From Anaerolineae bacterium (GTDB lineage: Bacteria > Chloroflexota > Anaerolineae > SpSt-313), in the NCBI GenBank assembly GCA_023511475.1, contig JAIMBM010000068.1:1-9552 (forward strand): a stretch of 9,552 nucleotides of DNA. The letters are read 5' to 3'. Made by a program: the position numbers and the translations under genes. Below, in pieces: positions 6,455 through 9,552 of this stretch. The notes under the pieces were generated by a model. That model saw only the letters and a program-made list of their open reading frames with translations, did not search any database and had not been told where the DNA came from. Within the stretch, counting starts at the first letter, position 1. Each line of letters opens with the position of its first letter.

Positions 6455-8182
6455 TCAGCCCCTTCGCCTCAACCACTTCTGAAGCTGGTCCAGAGAGCGC
6501 GTGTTCAGCACCGACCGCGGGTTCGCCCAGCCCCGTCGCGCCATGGCCACACCGTAGTACATGGCCCGCAGGGCATTGGCGCTGTGCGCATCCGAGTCGA
6601 TCGCGATGAGCACGCCCAGCTCCATGGCGCGTTTGACGTGGACATCATCGAGATCAAGGCGCTCGGGAATCCCGTTTACCTCGATGGCCGTGCCGGTTCG
6701 CGCCGCTTCCTGAAGGATTGCCTCGATGTCGACTTCGCTCGCCTCGCGCTGACCGAGGAGTCGCCCCGTCGGATGCCCGATCACGTCGACGTGGGGGTTA
6801 TGGAGCGCGTTCATGATCCGCGCCGTCACCTGGTCGCGAGTCTGCCGGAGGCCCGAGTGCACCGAGGCCACGACCACATCAAAGCCGGCCAGAACGTCGT
6901 CCGGAAAGTCCAGGCTGCCGTCGGCGTGGATCTCCAACTCGCATCCCTGGAGGATATGAGCGCCCTGCCTCCTCGCATTCAGACGGTCGATGAGACGCCG
7001 TTGTTCCGCAAAGCGCGCCGCGCTCAGTCCGCTGGCCACGGCCAGCGACTGCGTGTGATCCGACACGACCAGATACTCATAGCCCAACTCGCCGGCTGCC
7101 AGGGCCAGTTCCTCAACAGGGGTGACGCCATCGCTCCAGTCGCTGTGCACGTGCAGGTCGCCGCGGACGTGCCTGAGCTCCACAAGCTGTGGCAGGCGCC
7201 CCTCCTGTGCGGCCTGGATCTCGCCACGGTCCTCGCGCAGCTCGGGCGGTATCCACGGCAGCCCGAGCATCTCATAGACCTGGCTCTCCTCGCCACACAG
7301 GATCTCTTCGTTGCCCCGCTTGTACCCGTACTCGCTCAGGCTGAGGCCCTTGCTCTGCGCGAGCGCGCGCAGGGCCACGTTGTGACCCTTCGAGCCGGTA
7401 AAGTACTGGAGCAGAGAGCCCCAGCGCTCCCGGGGCAGAACCCGCAGGTCGGCCTGTACCCCGTTCTCGAGGATCACAGTGGCTTTCGTCGGACCGTGCA
7501 CAACGACCTCGGCGACCTGCGGAAAGCGGGTGAAGGCATCGGTCACGGCGGCGCCATCCTTCGCCGCAGCCAGGAGGTCGACGTCGCCAATGGTGGGGCA
7601 CATCCTCCGAAGGCTGCCCGCAGCCGACGCCTCCTCAACCCCCGGCAGGTTGCGGAGCTGCTCCAAGAGCTCCATGGCGATCGGCCACGCTACCCCCAGG
7701 GGGATGCGTTTGCTTCTCTGGTATAGCGTGCGGATGCCTTCGAGGATGCGCTGCTCCGAGCGGGCACCCAACCCCGGCAGCTCGCGCAGCCTGCCGGCCC
7801 GTGCTGCCTCCTCGACCTCGGCAACGCTCGTCGCCCCGAGCCGCTCCCAGAGCAGCCGGGCCGTCTTCGGGCCCACCTCCGGGATGGCGAGGAGGCTGAC
7901 GACACCGGGAGGGATCTCCTCCTGCAGCTCCTCATAGTACTGCAGACGGCCGGTCCGCAGCAGCTCGTCGAGCTTTTTCTCCAGTGCCTCGCCGACGCCG
8001 GGTATACGTCGGAGTCCGCCCTCGGCCCAGACCTCGTTGATGTCCCGCCCGAGGTCGAGGATGCTCTGCGCAGCGCGGCGGTAGGCGAGGGCCTTGTAGA
8101 CGACCTCGCCCCTGATCTCGAGCATATCGGCGATCTGCAGGAGTATGTCCGCCACCTCGCGGTTGGACAGACGGTGCCCCAT
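6455..8182 (-). CDS. polX: DNA polymerase/3'-5' exonuclease PolX (family X polymerase with PHP domain)
   Basis: 575 residues from the ATG at 8182, matching bacterial PolX (about 570). The N-terminal 8-kDa-like domain (1-90; AYRRAAQSI) carries the helix-hairpin-helix IPGVGEALEKK (60-70). Further HhH motifs are IPEVGPKTA (100-108) and LPGLGARSEQRIL (135-147). The nucleotidyltransferase site is GSLRR (189-193) with GDVDLL (D200, D202) and the third carboxylate in ADLRV (D245). The PHP nuclease domain (about 338-560) has DLHVHSDWSDG (H344, H346, D351), SDHT (H376), SVHSG (H442), GHPTGR (H470) and DSDAH (D529, H533), so its metal site is intact. The family fills short gaps and trims 3' ends with Mn2+, acting in base-excision and end repair. 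The frame is open further up to a GTG at 8446, but that would overlap apgM. An in-frame ATG at 8254 with a G-rich stretch upstream is possible, but AGAGGTG five bases before 8182 and the family's usual N-terminus favour 8182. Confidence 0.95.
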   Translation of the reverse strand: MGHRLSNREVADILLQIADMLEIRGEVVYKALAYRRAAQSILDLGRDINEVWAEGGLRRIPGVGEALEKKLDELLRTGRLQYYEELQEEIPPGVVSLLAIPEVGPKTARLLWERLGATSVAEVEEAARAGRLRELPGLGARSEQRILEGIRTLYQRSKRIPLGVAWPIAMELLEQLRNLPGVEEASAAGSLRRMCPTIGDVDLLAAAKDGAAVTDAFTRFPQVAEVVVHGPTKATVILENGVQADLRVLPRERWGSLLQYFTGSKGHNVALRALAQSKGLSLSEYGYKRGNEEILCGEESQVYEMLGLPWIPPELREDRGEIQAAQEGRLPQLVELRHVRGDLHVHSDWSDGVTPVEELALAAGELGYEYLVVSDHTQSLAVASGLSAARFAEQRRLIDRLNARRQGAHILQGCELEIHADGSLDFPDDVLAGFDVVVASVHSGLRQTRDQVTARIMNALHNPHVDVIGHPTGRLLGQREASEVDIEAILQEAARTGTAIEVNGIPERLDLDDVHVKRAMELGVLIAIDSDAHSANALRAMYYGVAMARRGWANPRSVLNTRSLDQLQKWLRRRG

Positions 8183-8301
8183 GGTCGCACCTCTGATCAT
8201 GGCCCGCACGTCCTTGCCGGCTCTGGTCCGGCGCTGGCCGCGATCGGCGCTCATCGTATCCACCCCCGCCCACAGGCAAAGCCACTGCGCTCCTCGAGGC
8301 C
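8183..8301. other. Intergenic spacer between apgM and polX
   Basis: 119 nt. It holds the polX ribosome binding site and a possible alternative polX start (ATG at 8254). Only a small GCCGG/CCGGC inverted repeat with a seven-base loop is visible, and no hairpin followed by a T-run on the minus strand. I therefore see no intrinsic terminator, and read-through from apgM into polX is plausible. An internal promoter could be present, but I could not recognise -35/-10 boxes. Confidence 0.5.
8188..8194 (-). promoter_or_regulatory. Shine-Dalgarno sequence for polX
   Basis: AGAGGTG lies five bases before the ATG at 8182. It picks this start over in-frame candidates at 8200, 8254 and 8446, and gives a protein whose first residues (MGHRLSNREVADIL) look like ordinary PolX starts. 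Confidence 0.7.
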
Positions 8302-9510
8302 TCAAGCCCCGAACTTGGTCAGCTTGAGGGCATGCGCGAGGGCAAGGGGCATGATGTCGGTCGCCGGGAAGCGACCGAGGGCTCCCCTGGCGCAGGCCCT
8401 TTCGCCGAAGGAATCGACGCCATCCGGCCTGCAGGTCTCCGCCCACAGGAGGAACGGCACGGGATGCCAGCTGTGGGCCCGCAGCGGCGCGGGCGTCGAG
8501 TGGTCGCCGGTCACAATCACCACGTCGGGGCGGAGCTGCACCAGCCGGGGGATGAGCGAGTCGACCTGCTCGATGACCTCAACCTTGCGGGCAAAGTCCC
8601 CGTCCTCGCCCGCAGAATCGGTCTTTTTGACGTGCAGGTAGAAAAAGTCATAGTCCGCCCAGGCATGCTCAAGGGCCCCAAGCTCGTCGGCGAGGGCGGG
8701 TCCGGTAGGGAGGGCGGTCATGCCCACCAGCTTCGCCAGCCCTCTGTACATGGGGTAGCTGGCGATAGCCGCAGGCTGCAGGCCAAACACCTCGCCCATC
8801 GACGGAATGGTCGGGTACTTGGCAAAGCCCCGCAGGAGCACCATGTTGGCCGGATGCGCGTCGGCAAGGATGCGGGCGGCCTGCCGCACGAACTCGTTGA
8901 CCAGCTCTGCCGTGCGCGCCGCTTCCGGGACGAGTGGCCTGACCGGCAGTGGCGGCACGCCGAGGGCCTGTGGGTCCGTCTCGCTGAGGGCGGGCACGAG
9001 GCCTTCACCCCGCAGCACGAGCACGAACCGGTGCTCCTTCACGGGGGCCACAAAAACCTCCACACCCTCGATCCTGACCCCCGCCTGCAGCCTGGCGGTG
9101 AGCTCTGCCGCGGCCTCGCTGGCAATACGCCCGGCCCTGCGGTCAGTGATACGCCCCTCAGCATCCACCGTCGCAAAGTTCCCCCGGGCCGCGAGGTCGT
9201 TGGGCGTGAGCGGAAAGTCGATCCCCACCGCCTCCAGAACCCCACGGCCGATCTCATAGGAGAACGGATCGTAGCCGAACAGCGCCAGATGGGAGGGGCC
9301 GCTGCCCGGCGTAATGCCCGGCCCGATCGGCTCGTGCAGGCCCACGATTCCCTTTGCCGCCAGCGCATCCAGGTTCGGGGTGTGTGCCAGCTCCAGGGCG
9401 GTCTTCCCGCCCGGCTCTACAGGCATGCCACCGAGGCCATCCATCACCACCATGACGATCTTTTTCTCGTTCTTGACCACCAACTCGCGCAACCGCGACA
9501 GATCCGCCAT
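8302..9510 (-). CDS. apgM: 2,3-bisphosphoglycerate-independent phosphoglycerate mutase, archaeal type
   Basis: 402 residues, the usual length of ApgM/aPGAM (about 400). It interconverts 3- and 2-phosphoglycerate in glycolysis/gluconeogenesis in the cytosol, as a member of the alkaline-phosphatase superfamily. Visible signatures: the first metal aspartate in VVMDGLGG (D24); TPNLDALA (44-51); the catalytic serine region TPGSGPSHLALFGYDP (67-82, S70); RGNFATVD (109-116); the metal site YLHVKKTDSAGEDGD (H293, D298, D303); and VTGDHSTP (D336, H337) followed by HSWHPVP (H346). The ATG at 9510 has GAGGAG four bases upstream, slightly close but convincing. No promoter boxes are recognisable in the 42 bases to the window edge. 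It is separated from polX by 119 nt without an obvious terminator, so it may head the transcript. The archaeal-type enzyme also occurs in several bacterial phyla, including Chloroflexota. Confidence 0.94.
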   Translation of the reverse strand: MADLSRLRELVVKNEKKIVMVVMDGLGGMPVEPGGKTALELAHTPNLDALAAKGIVGLHEPIGPGITPGSGPSHLALFGYDPFSYEIGRGVLEAVGIDFPLTPNDLAARGNFATVDAEGRITDRRAGRIASEAAAELTARLQAGVRIEGVEVFVAPVKEHRFVLVLRGEGLVPALSETDPQALGVPPLPVRPLVPEAARTAELVNEFVRQAARILADAHPANMVLLRGFAKYPTIPSMGEVFGLQPAAIASYPMYRGLAKLVGMTALPTGPALADELGALEHAWADYDFFYLHVKKTDSAGEDGDFARKVEVIEQVDSLIPRLVQLRPDVVIVTGDHSTPAPLRAHSWHPVPFLLWAETCRPDGVDSFGERACARGALGRFPATDIMPLALAHALKLTKFGA

Positions 9511-9514
9511 ATTG

Positions 9515-9520
9515 CTCCTC
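9515..9520 (-). promoter_or_regulatory. Shine-Dalgarno sequence for apgM
   Basis: GAGGAG followed by CAAT and then the ATG at 9510. The spacing is short but within the accepted range, and it confirms the annotated start. Confidence 0.65.
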
Positions 9521-9552
9521 GCAGCACGATTTCGATGATCCGACTGACGCAG

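Noticed and set aside
3623..7726. A 1367-codon open frame on the plus strand, antisense to ligA, the SH3b gene and polX
   Set aside because: It is in exact codon register with the genes opposite, so its stops would need TTA, CTA or TCA sense codons, which are rare in a GC-rich genome. Those three genes share one frame, so the shadow runs through their junctions. The translated protein is rich in Arg, His, Pro and Gly with no recognisable domain.
8211..8240. Small inverted repeat GCCGG...CCGGC in the apgM-polX spacer as a terminator
   Set aside because: A five-base stem without a T-tract is too weak for an intrinsic terminator.
8296..8303. GAGGCCTC palindrome at the end of apgM as a possible terminator or operator
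   Set aside because: Only eight bases, no loop and no T-run; expected by chance in GC-rich DNA.
8183..8446. N-terminal extension of polX up to a GTG at 8446
   Set aside because: It would overlap the end of apgM by about 145 nt, and the added residues are low-complexity and unlike PolX. The SD at 8188-8194 supports the shorter form.

Overview
This is a GC-rich window (roughly two thirds G+C by eye) carrying six genes, all on the minus strand and packed almost end to end. Together they look like a DNA-repair operon. Reading 5' to 3' along the minus strand, the order is: cofactor-independent phosphoglycerate mutase (apgM, 9510-8302); family X DNA polymerase with a PHP nuclease domain (polX, 8182-6455); a small single-pass membrane protein with an extracytoplasmic SH3b domain (6415-5894); NAD-dependent DNA ligase (ligA, 5884-3854); a MrfA/YprA-type superfamily 2 helicase with an embedded HNH nuclease domain (3850-1256, stop to 1253); and a MrfB/YprB-type DEDDh exonuclease with C-terminal TPR-like helices (1256 to the left edge, incomplete).

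The likely host is a member of the Chloroflexota (Anaerolineae/Caldilineae or a related class). The reasons are the archaeal-type phosphoglycerate mutase in a bacterial context (bacterial LigA and PolX are present), the small membrane-anchored SH3b protein with a Pro/Thr/Ala-rich linker, and the high G+C. This is inference with moderate confidence; no rRNA or other lineage marker is present.

Layout: polX to mrfB is a tight unit. The gaps are 39 nt (polX to SH3b, using its GTG start), 9 nt (SH3b to ligA) and 3 nt (ligA to mrfA), and mrfA and mrfB overlap in the four bases TTGA. Both mrf genes start with TTG, each behind a recognisable Shine-Dalgarno sequence. apgM lies 119 nt upstream of polX with no visible terminator between, so it may head the same transcript.

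Working together: in Bacillus subtilis, MrfA (helicase) and MrfB (exonuclease) form a repair pathway for mitomycin C damage. Here the same pair is co-transcribed with a gap-filling polymerase and a nick-sealing ligase, and the helicase itself carries an HNH nuclease module. The cluster therefore encodes candidates for every step of an excision-repair reaction: incision (HNH), unwinding (SF2 helicase), resection (MrfB), fill-in (PolX) and sealing (LigA). This self-contained arrangement is the most interesting thing in the window. The ligase also departs from its family at two normally conserved spots. No RNA genes, insertion sequences, CRISPR arrays or convincing terminators were seen.
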